From an uncultured Gammaproteobacteria bacterium (GTDB lineage: Bacteria; Pseudomonadota; Gammaproteobacteria; Eutrophobiales; Eutrophobiaceae), in the NCBI GenBank assembly GCA_958295485.1, contig CATQGX010000003.1, positions 1 to 36,012 on the forward strand: a DNA stretch of 36,012 bases. The letters are read 5' to 3'. The position numbers were made by a program, and so were the translations under genes. Under the pieces are notes generated by a model, which did no database searches, was not told the DNA's origin, and saw nothing but the letters and a program-made list of their open reading frames with translations. Shown in pieces: positions 15,459-23,713 of this stretch. How positions within the stretch are numbered: the first letter of the stretch is position 1; each line of letters starts with the position of its first letter.

Positions 15459-17843
15459 TTACATGCCGGAAAAGTCATAGTTCCGGTCCAGGAGCGAGTC
15501 CAGCTCCTCCTCGACGGCCTTTGCGCGCAGGACCCTGTCGTTCAGGCGGGAGCGCACCAGGTCCGTCACCTGCACCTGCGCCAGCTCCGTCTCGTCCAGC
15601 AGCAGGCCGCAACTGTGGCAGAGGCTCGTGTCCGGAGTGTTGCCCGCGCGGCACCGGGGGCACTCGCGCAGCCTGAGCGTGGAACCCACGGTCTGTTCCG
15701 GGGCGGGTGGGGATGGCGCCCCGCCCCCGCCGCCGGGGGATCTGCGGGCATCCCCGCCCCCCTCCCCCTGCTGTTGCTGTTGCGGCCGTTGTGGCGCCCT
15801 TCCGCCCTCTCCGATCCCGTGCATGGCAAGGATGGCGTCCTTTGCGTCCAGCGCGGAGAGGTGCGTGTACCGGGCCGACATCTTGGAGCCCGGCTTCCAG
15901 TTGCCGTACACGCGGAGCAGGTGGTCGGACAATTTGGTCGACATGTTCGTCAGCTGCGTGTGCCTCAGCAGGTAGTTCCATACGGGCTTTTTCAGGCCCG
16001 CCTTGAGGGCGGTTTTTCTGACCATCTTGGCCAGCCCCGCATACGTGAGGGCCATCCCGTTGTTCCTGGCCATCGGGGAGAACCACAGGGGGGCCTCCGG
16101 GTCGTCGGCGTGCGGGTGTAGCCTGAACCATTCCGCCATCGGCTGCAGCGAGAGCACCAGTGCCAGGTTCTTCTGGCCGGTCTTGCCGCTGGTGGAGACC
16201 ATCATGTAACGGTCGGCAAACTCGACGCCGCCGACCCTCATGTTGAGGATTTCGCCGGGCCGAAAGGCGCCCTCCATCATGGTCCAGAGTAACGCGCGAT
16301 CCCGCACGTTGCCGGCGGCGCGCACCATCCTTGAAAACTCGTCGGCGGTCAGCAGGTCCTGCCTCTGGACCCCCCCGGATCTCGGTCGGTATCTGGCGGG
16401 GGTTATCCAGGCTATCTCGGGCACGTACGCCTCGGGGTCGCCCGGTACGGCCCGGCGGTCCCCCATGTTCCGGGTCTTGGCATACTGGACCAGTTTCTTA
16501 AAGCACATGGCATACGCCACCTTTGTCTCCCCGGCATAACCGCTCTCATCGGAGACGAACTCTGCCAGCACCTTTTTGCACCGTTCGGTATCCAGATCCG
16601 ATATCCGGGAGACGCCGGTCCGGGGGATCACGTCCAAGAGGCCCACGAACCGGGTGGCGTAAAAGGCCCGCCTGCCCGCCGACAGCCCCTTGACCTTCAT
16701 CATGTCCATGAAACCCGTTATGGTCTGCCCGTCAAAGGCCCCGGGGTCGGTGCCGAACCTGCGGTAGCACCTCTCGACGACCTCTGCATACCGGTGTATG
16801 TCCTGAGTCATCGCAAAGCGCGGGTTTTGTCCCCCCTGCCCACGTCCATGCGGTTGTTGCGGCTGTCCGGACCTGTGCCCCGAGATACCGCCCCTGCCCC
16901 TCCACTTGTTGCGTCCCCAGGACCTGGCCCCCGCCCCCGGCGGCGGCGGCGGCGCCGTCGTCTTGCCCGCCGGGGCCCCCTCTGCCATATCATCGTCGTT
17001 ATTGTGTCCGTCCAAACCACCCTCGTTATCCCGGGATGCTTTTAAGGCGGTAATTGCGGGTGGCCGCCCCGCCGTGCCCCGATCCGCCGTGCCCCGATCC
17101 GCCGCCTCTACATACCGAAGTATGTCCCGAGTCATCGCAAAGCGCGGGTTTTGTCCCCCCTGCCCACGTCCCTGCGGTTGCTGTTGCTGTTGTTGTTGTT
17201 GCGGCTGTCCGGACCTGTGCCCCGAGATACCGCCCCTGCCCCTCCACTTGTTGCGTCCCCAGGACCTGGCCCCCGCCCCCGGCGGCGGCGGCGGCGCCGT
17301 CGTCTTGCCCGCCGGGGCCCCCTCTGCCATATCATCGTCGTTATTGTGTCCGTCCAAACCACCCTCGTTATCCCGGGATGCTTTTAAGGCGGTAATTGCG
17401 GGTGGCCGCCCCGCCGTGCCCCGATCCGCCGTGCCCCGATCCGCCGCCTCTACATACCGAAGTATGTCCCGAGTCATCGCAAAGCGCGGGTTTTGTCCCC
17501 CCTGCCCACGTCCCTGCGGTTGCTGTTGCTGTTGTTGTTGTTGCGGCTGTCCGGACCTGTGCCCCGAGATACCGCCCCTGCCCCTCCACTTGTTGCGTCC
17601 CCAGGACCTGGCCCCCGGTACCGGCGCCGTCGCCGTCTTGCCCGCCGGGGCCCCCTCTGCCATATCATCGTCGTTATTGTGTCCGTCCAAACCACCCTCG
17701 TTATCCCGGGATGCTTTTAAGGCGGTAATTGCGGGTGGTCGGTTCGCCGTGCCCCGGTCCGCCGCCTCTGCGGTACCGTCGTTGTCGTCATCATCCCGGG
17801 ATGCCTTCAAGCCGGCAACGACCCCGTCAAGCGAATAGACCAT
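15459..17843 (-). CDS. Tyrosine recombinase (integrase) with expanded repeat N-terminus and C-terminal zinc ribbon
   Basis: Of 794 residues, only ~349-700 form the recombinase: a SAM-like core-binding domain (MTQDIHRYAEVVERCYRRFG to KKLVQYAKTRN) and a catalytic domain with Arg at about 527 (FRPGEIL), the K-turn STSGKTGQ, Arg-His at about 627-628 (YLLRHTQLT), Trp in GNWKPG and the nucleophile Tyr near 658 (ARYTHLS). All key residues are present, so strand cleavage and joining is plausible. A zinc ribbon follows (CPRC, then CHSCG, residues ~727-745). The first ~348 residues are about three tandem copies of a 114-residue unit rich in Gln, Gly and Asp. The unit ends in FAMTRDILRYVEAADRG, an echo of the true domain start FAMTQDIHRYAEVVERC, so the expansion copied the beginning of the original gene. 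Starts at the ATG at 17843. Confidence 0.9.
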   Translation of the reverse strand: MVYSLDGVVAGLKASRDDDDNDGTAEAADRGTANRPPAITALKASRDNEGGLDGHNNDDDMAEGAPAGKTATAPVPGARSWGRNKWRGRGGISGHRSGQPQQQQQQQQPQGRGQGGQNPRFAMTRDILRYVEAADRGTADRGTAGRPPAITALKASRDNEGGLDGHNNDDDMAEGAPAGKTTAPPPPPGAGARSWGRNKWRGRGGISGHRSGQPQQQQQQQQPQGRGQGGQNPRFAMTRDILRYVEAADRGTADRGTAGRPPAITALKASRDNEGGLDGHNNDDDMAEGAPAGKTTAPPPPPGAGARSWGRNKWRGRGGISGHRSGQPQQPHGRGQGGQNPRFAMTQDIHRYAEVVERCYRRFGTDPGAFDGQTITGFMDMMKVKGLSAGRRAFYATRFVGLLDVIPRTGVSRISDLDTERCKKVLAEFVSDESGYAGETKVAYAMCFKKLVQYAKTRNMGDRRAVPGDPEAYVPEIAWITPARYRPRSGGVQRQDLLTADEFSRMVRAAGNVRDRALLWTMMEGAFRPGEILNMRVGGVEFADRYMMVSTSGKTGQKNLALVLSLQPMAEWFRLHPHADDPEAPLWFSPMARNNGMALTYAGLAKMVRKTALKAGLKKPVWNYLLRHTQLTNMSTKLSDHLLRVYGNWKPGSKMSARYTHLSALDAKDAILAMHGIGEGGRAPQRPQQQQQGEGGGDARRSPGGGGGAPSPPAPEQTVGSTLRLRECPRCRAGNTPDTSLCHSCGLLLDETELAQVQVTDLVRSRLNDRVLRAKAVEEELDSLLDRNYDFSGM
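16795..17775. repeat. In-frame tandem repeat of ~342 bp inside the integrase gene
   Basis: Unit boundaries fall at about 17101 and 17443: 342 bp for the middle unit, ~333 bp for the one nearest the start, ~300 bp for the one nearest the catalytic domain. Lengths are multiples of three, so the frame is kept. Differences are confined to microsatellite-like parts: the Gln run (8 Q in two units, absent in one), the Pro run, and RGTADRGTAG copy number. The near identity of the units points to recent expansion. Confidence 0.9.
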
Positions 17844-18037
17844 CAGAGAACCGCCTCCGGCCCTTCCCCGGCCCGGAATCCCCGGAACCGCCCCCGGAAC
17901 CGCGCCTGCGATCCGCCAAAAGGTTCAACATCATGTCTGAGCGTTTCCCCGTTGTTGTTCATGGTACCGCCCGGATACAGGGGTTCAACGCCGGGTTCCA
18001 ATACGTAACTGCCAGGCCACTGCCATGCGACCGGACT

Positions 18038-18088
18038 CACGCCTGAGGGGGTATACGCCAGGTAAGAACGTAAGACCCCTCAGGCGTG
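18038..18088. repeat. Inverted repeat upstream of the integrase
   Basis: CACGCCTGAGGGG (18038-18050) and CCCCTCAGGCGTG (18076-18088) are perfect 13-bp arms around 25 bases. Its place ~200 bp before the integrase start makes it a candidate recombinase or regulator binding site, but this is inference. Confidence 0.6.
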
Positions 18089-18120
18089 AATTTCTCCGCA
18101 TGGCGTTGGACTGCGGGGCA

Positions 18121-18335
18121 CACGTTTGTACCGAGCGTTTACCCCTACGGCAAAACCGGATGGATGTGACCCTGCGGGGAAACGTCGGGACATGGCGTTG
18201 AACCCTTTGGCAGGACCGGATGGATATGACCCCGCGGATAAACGTCAGTGCGTGGCGTTTACCCCTTTGGTGAAACCGGATGGATATGATCCCGCGGTCA
18301 AACGTCCCGGCATGGCGTTGTACCGGGCACGTGCC
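18121..18335. repeat. 60-bp tandem repeat, ~3.5 copies
   Basis: The motif ACCGGATGGATATGA recurs at 18155, 18215 and 18275, each followed by CCCGCGG, an AAACGTC box and GCATGGCGTT, with partial copies on either side. Units are ~85 percent alike by eye. Purpose unknown. Confidence 0.8.
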
Positions 18336-18671
18336 CCGGGCGGCAGCATCGGAACCGGTATAATGCAAAGTCTGCATGCCCCGCATGATTCGGATCATCG
18401 TCGGTGATGCCGTCGCGCACGATTAATTTTAACCTTTCTTTTTGCGGTTCTGTGTAAAATCAGACCCCGGGGTTGGACGTTCTAGGCCTAAAAAATGAAA
18501 AATTTGCTCACTTGGGTGTTTTTTTTTATTTTAAGAGTCAGAATCCCACATCGCTTAACATCCCAATACATTGCAGAACCACGGCTGGGGGTTGGAATAA
18601 ACCGAAACCGTGACGTATTGGATAATCCACCGGCTGCGATAACAGGGGCCGATCCGGGTCATGGCCCGTAC

Positions 18672-20330
18672 CTACAGGGATTTTTCCAATTCGGAGATTT
18701 TTGCATTCAACGCAGAAATGATGTTTTCGCCCCGCTTTTCCAGGAATTTGTCATAGTTGCTGACCCTCCAATACGACGGATCATCCGGGACGAACTGGTC
18801 GTATACCCTGTTCATGTCGTCTATTTTGGTTGCAAAATATGCTTCGGGGGGCATTGCGCTGATGTCCCTGTTTGCCCTGCGCGATATCATGGCTATGTTG
18901 CGGATGTCGTTTACCAGATGTTTGTCTATGCCGGCATTCTTGAGAACCTTTTTGGGGAAGATATGATGAAATTCGATCTGGTCGGTGTTGGTGATTTTCG
19001 TGCCGCTCCACCAGTCCACGGCATCGTTTTGTTTCAGGGCATAGTACAGGGCGAGACAGTTAGTGTTGTTCAGGGGGCCTTCGAACTTCCTCACGGACAA
19101 GCCGCCGCGCTGCTTGCTGATTCGTTCCAGCCACCCTTCCACAGGATCAGAGCCGTCGAATTCCGCCAGATCCTCGTTAAGTTTGGTTTCGACCGATCCG
19201 CTGAACCGCCCATAATGGGATGCGCAAAAAAACCACAGGGCGAGTCTGTCGATATGTTTCTGTGACGGGATCTTTGCCCTGTTTTTCACCATGTACATCA
19301 TCAATGGGATGAGGGCGTTGTTGCTCGGGATCAGGTGCTGGTCGATGTCCTCGTTGATTCCAAAGGAACTCTCCAGAAACCGCACCGATTCTCGCATGTT
19401 TTTCGACACGGTGTCAAGATCCTGCAACGCGTCTTCGTCATTGTGGGTTTCCAGGTATGCCTTGAGCTTGGGTCCGAACTTGCTCTGGTTTGTGGCGACA
19501 CAGACGAAACACCTGAGCAAAAAGTTCGTATCCACCCCCCATCCTTCAAACTCATCGTTGATTTTTTGGAGTTTGTCATAAAACTTTTCAGGATATTTGA
19601 ATACGATGTGGGCCAGGTTGATCTCTGCCTTTTTGAGCTTGGTTCCCTTTTCATTCAGGCGGACGTATATTTCGGTTATCTTGAAATAGTCTTCCTCCGT
19701 TATTTCTGCAACGGGTACATTTGCCTTCGGGATAGCTTTGACCCGTTCTATTTCACCCATGTATTTTTCGTCAATGTCGTCCCGCTCCATACTGAGTTGG
19801 GAACTCAGCTTCCTTCTGATGTCGGTTGTGGTGGACTTCCATATTTCGTCCACCCTAACCCATCCGGAATTGTCGGACATCGAGTTATTTCTCATGCTGA
19901 ACTCTCCATTAACGACGTTGAACCAAACTTTGATTTTTCCCTCCGATACATGGCTGAGGGAAGTAATCCTCTGTTGCCCGTCAAGTATCAACCAGATGGG
20001 TTTCTTCCCGCCTTTGGACTGACCTTCCAGGCTCCTGAAATTCGTGACGCTCGGTTGCTTCCAGAGCAGAATCATACCGACAGGAAAATCTTTGTAAAGG
20101 GAATCAAGCAGATCAAGAGTCTGTGGGGGCTTCCAAACATACTCTCTCTGGGTCTCTGGAAGGCCCAGATCCTCGTTTTTTACCCCCTTTAACAACCAGT
20201 CCAATTCTCGCGTTTCGGTTCGTGTCACACACTCTGAAAAACCAGAACCCGATTTAAAGGGTTTTGTGGCAAGATAAGACCCGCCTGTTTTGACGAGATA
20301 GTAGGAACTTGGATAGACAGAATCCGGCAC
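18672..20330 (-). CDS. DUF262/DUF1524 HNH-nuclease protein (GmrSD-like)
   Basis: The N-terminal DUF262 domain (residues ~38-250) shows LPETQREYVWKPPQTLDLLD, the DFPVGMILLWK strand, and ILDGQQRITSL (DGQQR near residue 115-119), the ParB-like NTPase signature of this family. The C-terminal DUF1524 domain carries the HNH-type motif EFHHIFPKKVL (about residue 452) with DIRNIAMISRRANRDIS. GmrSD-type proteins are type IV restriction enzymes: nucleotide-driven nucleases that attack modified (for example glucosylated) phage DNA. Here both halves are fused in one 552-aa chain, as in many single-chain homologues. The start is a GTG at 20330; no clear ribosome site or ATG supports it, so a later in-frame start is possible. 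It stands alone, with no methyltransferase next to it, as expected for type IV enzymes. Confidence 0.88.
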   Translation of the reverse strand: MPDSVYPSSYYLVKTGGSYLATKPFKSGSGFSECVTRTETRELDWLLKGVKNEDLGLPETQREYVWKPPQTLDLLDSLYKDFPVGMILLWKQPSVTNFRSLEGQSKGGKKPIWLILDGQQRITSLSHVSEGKIKVWFNVVNGEFSMRNNSMSDNSGWVRVDEIWKSTTTDIRRKLSSQLSMERDDIDEKYMGEIERVKAIPKANVPVAEITEEDYFKITEIYVRLNEKGTKLKKAEINLAHIVFKYPEKFYDKLQKINDEFEGWGVDTNFLLRCFVCVATNQSKFGPKLKAYLETHNDEDALQDLDTVSKNMRESVRFLESSFGINEDIDQHLIPSNNALIPLMMYMVKNRAKIPSQKHIDRLALWFFCASHYGRFSGSVETKLNEDLAEFDGSDPVEGWLERISKQRGGLSVRKFEGPLNNTNCLALYYALKQNDAVDWWSGTKITNTDQIEFHHIFPKKVLKNAGIDKHLVNDIRNIAMISRRANRDISAMPPEAYFATKIDDMNRVYDQFVPDDPSYWRVSNYDKFLEKRGENIISALNAKISELEKSL

Positions 20331-20448
20331 GAACTATGCAGGAGGGATGACATCCACGCCCACCCTGAAATCCGCCCACCCTGCAGGAACGCCGCACCGT
20401 CTCGACATTAGCCCCTCCGCCTGCACGGCATCCGTCTTTGCTGACCAT

Positions 20449-20542
20449 GCCAGAACTTGAAAATGTGCATGCGTGTGGACATCAAGCACACCTAGGAACT
20501 CCGTCCCCGAGACGCTAGATGGGCACATTTTCAAGTTCTGGC
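20449..20542 (-). repeat. ~95-bp inverted-repeat element, copy D
   Basis: Ends GCCAGAACTTGAAAATGTGC and complement are perfect 20-bp arms. The interior is the reverse complement of copy B's (CCTAGGAACTCCGTCCCCGA, GACGCTAGAT). Confidence 0.85.
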
Positions 20543-20717
20543 GTAGCATTTGTGACCATCTTTCATGTCAAAAACCCCGCGAGTCTGTATACCTATGGGC
20601 TTGAACTTGAACATCGCTGACTTTTCGTGGGTGTGTGGTCACGTACCCGTTCCGGCAGTCACGATTTCGATCCAAGATGGGCAGGATCCGTGCCTGTTTT
20701 ATGAAATGTATGACCAC

Positions 20718-20812
20718 GCCAGAACTTGAAAATGTGCCTGTCTGGCGTTCCCGAGGACGGGTTTCCAGGCTCGCTTTATACTTGCCTGCATGCACATTTT
20801 CAAGTTCTAACG
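20718..20812 (+). repeat. ~95-bp inverted-repeat element, copy E
   Basis: Opposite orientation to copy D, 175 bp away. Left end GCCAGAACTTGAAAATGTGC; right end GCACATTTTCAAGTTCTAAC. Interior GGCGTTCCCGAGGACGGG then TTTCCAGGCTCGC. It ends only ~30 bp before the ATPase gene start, so it may carry or touch that promoter. Confidence 0.85.
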
Positions 20813-20845
20813 TACAGTTAAATTCTAGGAAGCCGTACCAACAAC

Positions 20846-22057
20846 ATGGGCAAACGCGTCAACCCCTTTAGTCCGGGTGCGGGATTAGCGCCTCCACACC
20901 TGGCCGGGCGGGAGGCGGAACGCGAAAAATTCCTAGCGATGTTGTGCGACATCAGGGACGGCAACGTCAAAAATATGGTGGTGCATGGACTGCGCGGCAT
21001 GGGCAAAACTGCTCTTATGGATGAGTTTAAACAGATGTGTGATGATCAAAACATCCTTCCCGTGACAGAGCCGCAGTACAGCAAACAACACTGCAAACCA
21101 TCCAAGTTTGTGGGCTTGCTCAAATACAACATGCGTGCTGCAATCGAGACGTTTTCAAAGCTGGAAAAAACCAAGTCCAAGATACAGTCCGCAGTACGCT
21201 ACATAAAACCGACAAGCGTGGGAATTCCTGGAATGGTGTACTATGAGCCATCGTACGAAATGGAGGCGGACATGCCGTTAAGGAATTATATGACGGATTA
21301 TTTGATCAAAAATTGGAAGGTCGTGGAAAAGGGTGGCTACGACGGAGTGGTGTTTCTTTTTGACGAGTTTCATACCGTTTGCAATTCCGAGCGTAGAGAC
21401 TGGTTTGTCCTGTCGGATTTCATGGGGGCGCTAGACGAGGTGCAAAAAAGGGGTTATAGATATGCGGCGGTTCTGTGCGGCCTTCCGATCCTGCAGAACA
21501 ATCTCAAAGCTGCACGCTCCTATTCGGAAAGGATGTTTCAGTCGTTATGGATTTCAGTTCTGGATGATGCCGATGCCAGAACGGCCATAACAAAACCGCT
21601 TGGGGGGATTGGCCGCAGCTTTTCGCGTGGGGTGTTGGACTCGATCGTGAAGGAAACCGGAGGCTATCCGTATTTTATACAGTTTTATGCCAAGGAGATA
21701 CTCGATCGTGTTGATAACAACAACGTAAAGATAAAGGATTATGAGAGGATCAGAGGCAAGATAACGGCCCTCTTAGATCGTGACTTTTTTGATCTACGCA
21801 TGGCACAAATTACCGATAGTCAAAAAACCACACTGTATGCAATGTCCAATGTCAAAGGGTTGGACATTACGTTTTCTGCCGTCAAAAAATACGCCAGTAC
21901 TAACAACGGCACTTTTGCAAAAAATCTGACAAGGCTTGAAGAAAAGGGTTTGATCTACAAGGCCAAGCACGGAGTTTATCGGTTTACGTTGCCGCTGTTT
22001 CGAGAATATTTGTTGAGACAGCAAGAATCCACAAAAGGTTCGGATCTGAATGGATAA
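20846..22057 (+). CDS. AAA+ ATPase, Orc1/Cdc6-like, with C-terminal winged helix
   Basis: The 403-aa protein opens with NPFSPGAGLAPPHLAGREAE, the leader motif of a family of Orc1/Cdc6-related ATPases. Walker A is GLRGMGKT (residues 48-55), Walker B is VVFLFDEFH (about 168-176), and the lid region includes GGYPYFIQFYAKEIL. The last ~80 residues (DSQKTTLYAMSNVKGLDITF to KHGVYRFTLPLFREYLLRQQ) form a predicted winged helix for DNA binding. Genome-wide, members act as replication initiators or, more often for this subfamily, as ATPases of mobile elements and defence loci. Its stop is followed within 25 bp by the 1.6-kb palindromic repeat array, like an initiator next to iterons, which is suggestive but unproven. 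Copy E of the ~95-bp element ends just before the gene. Confidence 0.85.
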   Translation: MGKRVNPFSPGAGLAPPHLAGREAEREKFLAMLCDIRDGNVKNMVVHGLRGMGKTALMDEFKQMCDDQNILPVTEPQYSKQHCKPSKFVGLLKYNMRAAIETFSKLEKTKSKIQSAVRYIKPTSVGIPGMVYYEPSYEMEADMPLRNYMTDYLIKNWKVVEKGGYDGVVFLFDEFHTVCNSERRDWFVLSDFMGALDEVQKRGYRYAAVLCGLPILQNNLKAARSYSERMFQSLWISVLDDADARTAITKPLGGIGRSFSRGVLDSIVKETGGYPYFIQFYAKEILDRVDNNNVKIKDYERIRGKITALLDRDFFDLRMAQITDSQKTTLYAMSNVKGLDITFSAVKKYASTNNGTFAKNLTRLEEKGLIYKAKHGVYRFTLPLFREYLLRQQESTKGSDLNG

Positions 22058-22080
22058 AAACTGCATGAAATCTGGGTATA

Positions 22081-23684
22081 GGTCCTACGCCTGAAAGTTG
22101 GCAGGATCGGCCAAAACCTGCGAGTCGCCGGGACGTCAGGCGTGGGGCCCACGCCTGAAAGTTGGCAAAGTTGGCAGGATCGGCCAAAACCTGCGAGTCG
22201 CCGGGACGTCAGGCGTGGGGCCCACGCCTGAAAGTTGGCAAAGTTGGCAGGATCGGCCAAAACCTGCGAGTCGCCGGGACGTCAGGCGTGGGGCCCACGC
22301 CTGAAAGTTGGCAAAGTTGGCAGGATCGGCCAAAACCTGCGAGTCGCCGGGACGTCAGGCGCGGGGCCCACGCCTGAAAGTTGGCAAAGTTGGCAGGATC
22401 GGCCAAAACCTGCGAGTCGCCGGGACGTCAGGCGCGGGGCCCACGCCTGAAAGTTGGCAAAGTTGGCAGGATCGGCCAAAACCTGCGAGCCGCCGGGACG
22501 TCAGGCGTGGGGCCCACGCCTGAAAGTTGGCAAAGTTGGCAGGATCGGCCAAAACCTGCGAGCCGCCGGGACGTCAGGCGCGGGGCCCACGCCTGAAAGT
22601 TGGCAAAGTTGGCAGGATCGGCCAAAACCTGCGAGTCGCCGGGACGTCAGGCGTGGGGCCCACGCCTGAAAGTTGGCAAAGTTGGCAGGATCGGCCAAAA
22701 CCTGCGAGTCGCCGGGACGTCAGGCGTGGGGCCCACGCCTGAAAGTTGGCAAAGTTGGCAGGATCGGCCAAAACCTGCGAGCCGCCGGGACGTCAGGCGC
22801 GGGGCCCACGCCTGAAAGTTGGCAAAGTTGGCAGGATCGGCCAAAACCTGCGAGCCGCCGGGACGTCAGGCGCGGGGCCCACGCCTGAAAGTTGGCAAAG
22901 TTGGCAGGATCGGCCAAAACCTGCGAGCCGCCGGGACGTCAGGCGCGGGGCCCACGCCTGAAAGTTGGCAAAGTTGGCAGGATCGGCCAAAACCTGCGAG
23001 CCGCCGGGACGTCAGGCGCGGGGCCCACGCCTGAAAGTTGGCAAAGTTGGCAGGATCGGCCAAAACCTGCGAGCCGCCGGTACGTCAGGCGCGGGGCCCA
23101 CGCCTGAAAGTTGGCAAAGTTGGCAGGATCGGCCAAAACCTGCGAGCCGCCGGTACGTCAGGCGCGGGGCCCACGCCTGAAAGTTGGCAAAGTTGGCAGG
23201 ATCGGCCAAAACCTGCGAGCCGCCGGTACGTCAGGCGCGGGGCCCACGCCTGAAAGTTGGCAAAGTTGGCAGGATCGGCCAAAACCTGCGAGCCGCCGGT
23301 ACGTCAGGCGCGGGGCCCACGCCTGAAAGTTGGCAAAGTTGGCAGGATCGGCCAAAACCTGCGAGCCGCCGGTACGTCAGGCGCGGGGCCCACGCCTGAA
23401 AGTTGGCAAAGTTGGCAGGATCGGCCAAAACCTGCGAGCCGCCGGTACGTCAGGCGCGGGGCCCACGCCCAAAGTTCGACAAGTACGGCAGGATCGGCCG
23501 GAACCTGCGGCCGGGTGCACGTCAGGCGCGGGGCCCACGCCCAAAGTTCGACAAGTACGGCAGGATCGGCCGGAACCTGCGGCCGGGTGCACGTCAGGCG
23601 CGGGGCCCACGCCCAAAGTTCGACAAGTACGGCAGGATCGGCCGGAACCTGCGGCCGGGTGCACGTCAGGCGCGGGCCCCACGA
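22081..23684. repeat. Palindromic minisatellite array, 73-bp and 72-bp units
   Basis: Twenty-two copies of the core GTCAGGCG(T/C)GGGGCCCACGCC begin at 22135 and recur every 73 bp to 23449, then every 72 bp at 23521, 23593 and 23665, with a partial unit before the first. Each 73-bp unit also holds two direct AAGTTGGC boxes and GGATCGGCCAAAACCTGCG. Variants are ordered along the array: early units have the perfect palindrome AGGCGTGGGGCCCACGCCT and CGAGTCGCCGGGA; later units AGGCGCGGGG with CGAGCCGCCGGGA, then CCGGTA. The last three units have CAAAGTTCGACAAGTACGG and CGGCCGGGTGCAC, the version seen inverted at 4313-4633. The reading frames it throws up in all directions are not genes. Confidence 0.95.
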
Positions 23685-23713
23685 TCTAGGGGCACTGGAG
23701 GTCGGTCAAGGAC

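Larger units (their letters stand above)
17844..18671. other. Non-coding region upstream of the integrase, repeat-bearing
   Basis: Contains a 13-bp inverted repeat at 18038-18088 and a 60-bp tandem repeat at about 18121-18335. A long T run at about 18521-18529, just beyond the DUF262 gene's stop side, could end transcription. A short shared string GGTTCTGTGTAAA followed by CAGAC occurs here (18450-18467) and at 4150-4172. No gene is convincing; a 93-codon plus-strand frame over the 60-bp repeats exists only because the period is a multiple of three. Confidence 0.5.

Noticed and set aside
15177..16121. 314-codon plus-strand frame opposite the recombinase domain
   Set aside because: The minus strand encodes an intact recombinase catalytic domain here; the plus frame is a high-GC shadow.
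16794..17838. Plus-strand proline/cysteine-rich frames opposite the integrase repeats
   Set aside because: Shadows of the Gln/Gly repeat on the coding strand; composition is an artefact of CTG/GTT triplet runs.
18126..18407. Plus-strand frame with 20-residue repeats (KPDGYDPA core)
   Set aside because: The 60-bp period is a multiple of three, so any frame stays open; the opposite strand is equally open and no promoter or family supports either.
22081..23684. Many overlapping 65-71-residue reading frames on both strands, and resemblance to a CRISPR array
   Set aside because: The frames recur every 73 bp because the DNA repeats; there is no start context or family. There are no unique spacers and no cas genes, so it is not CRISPR.
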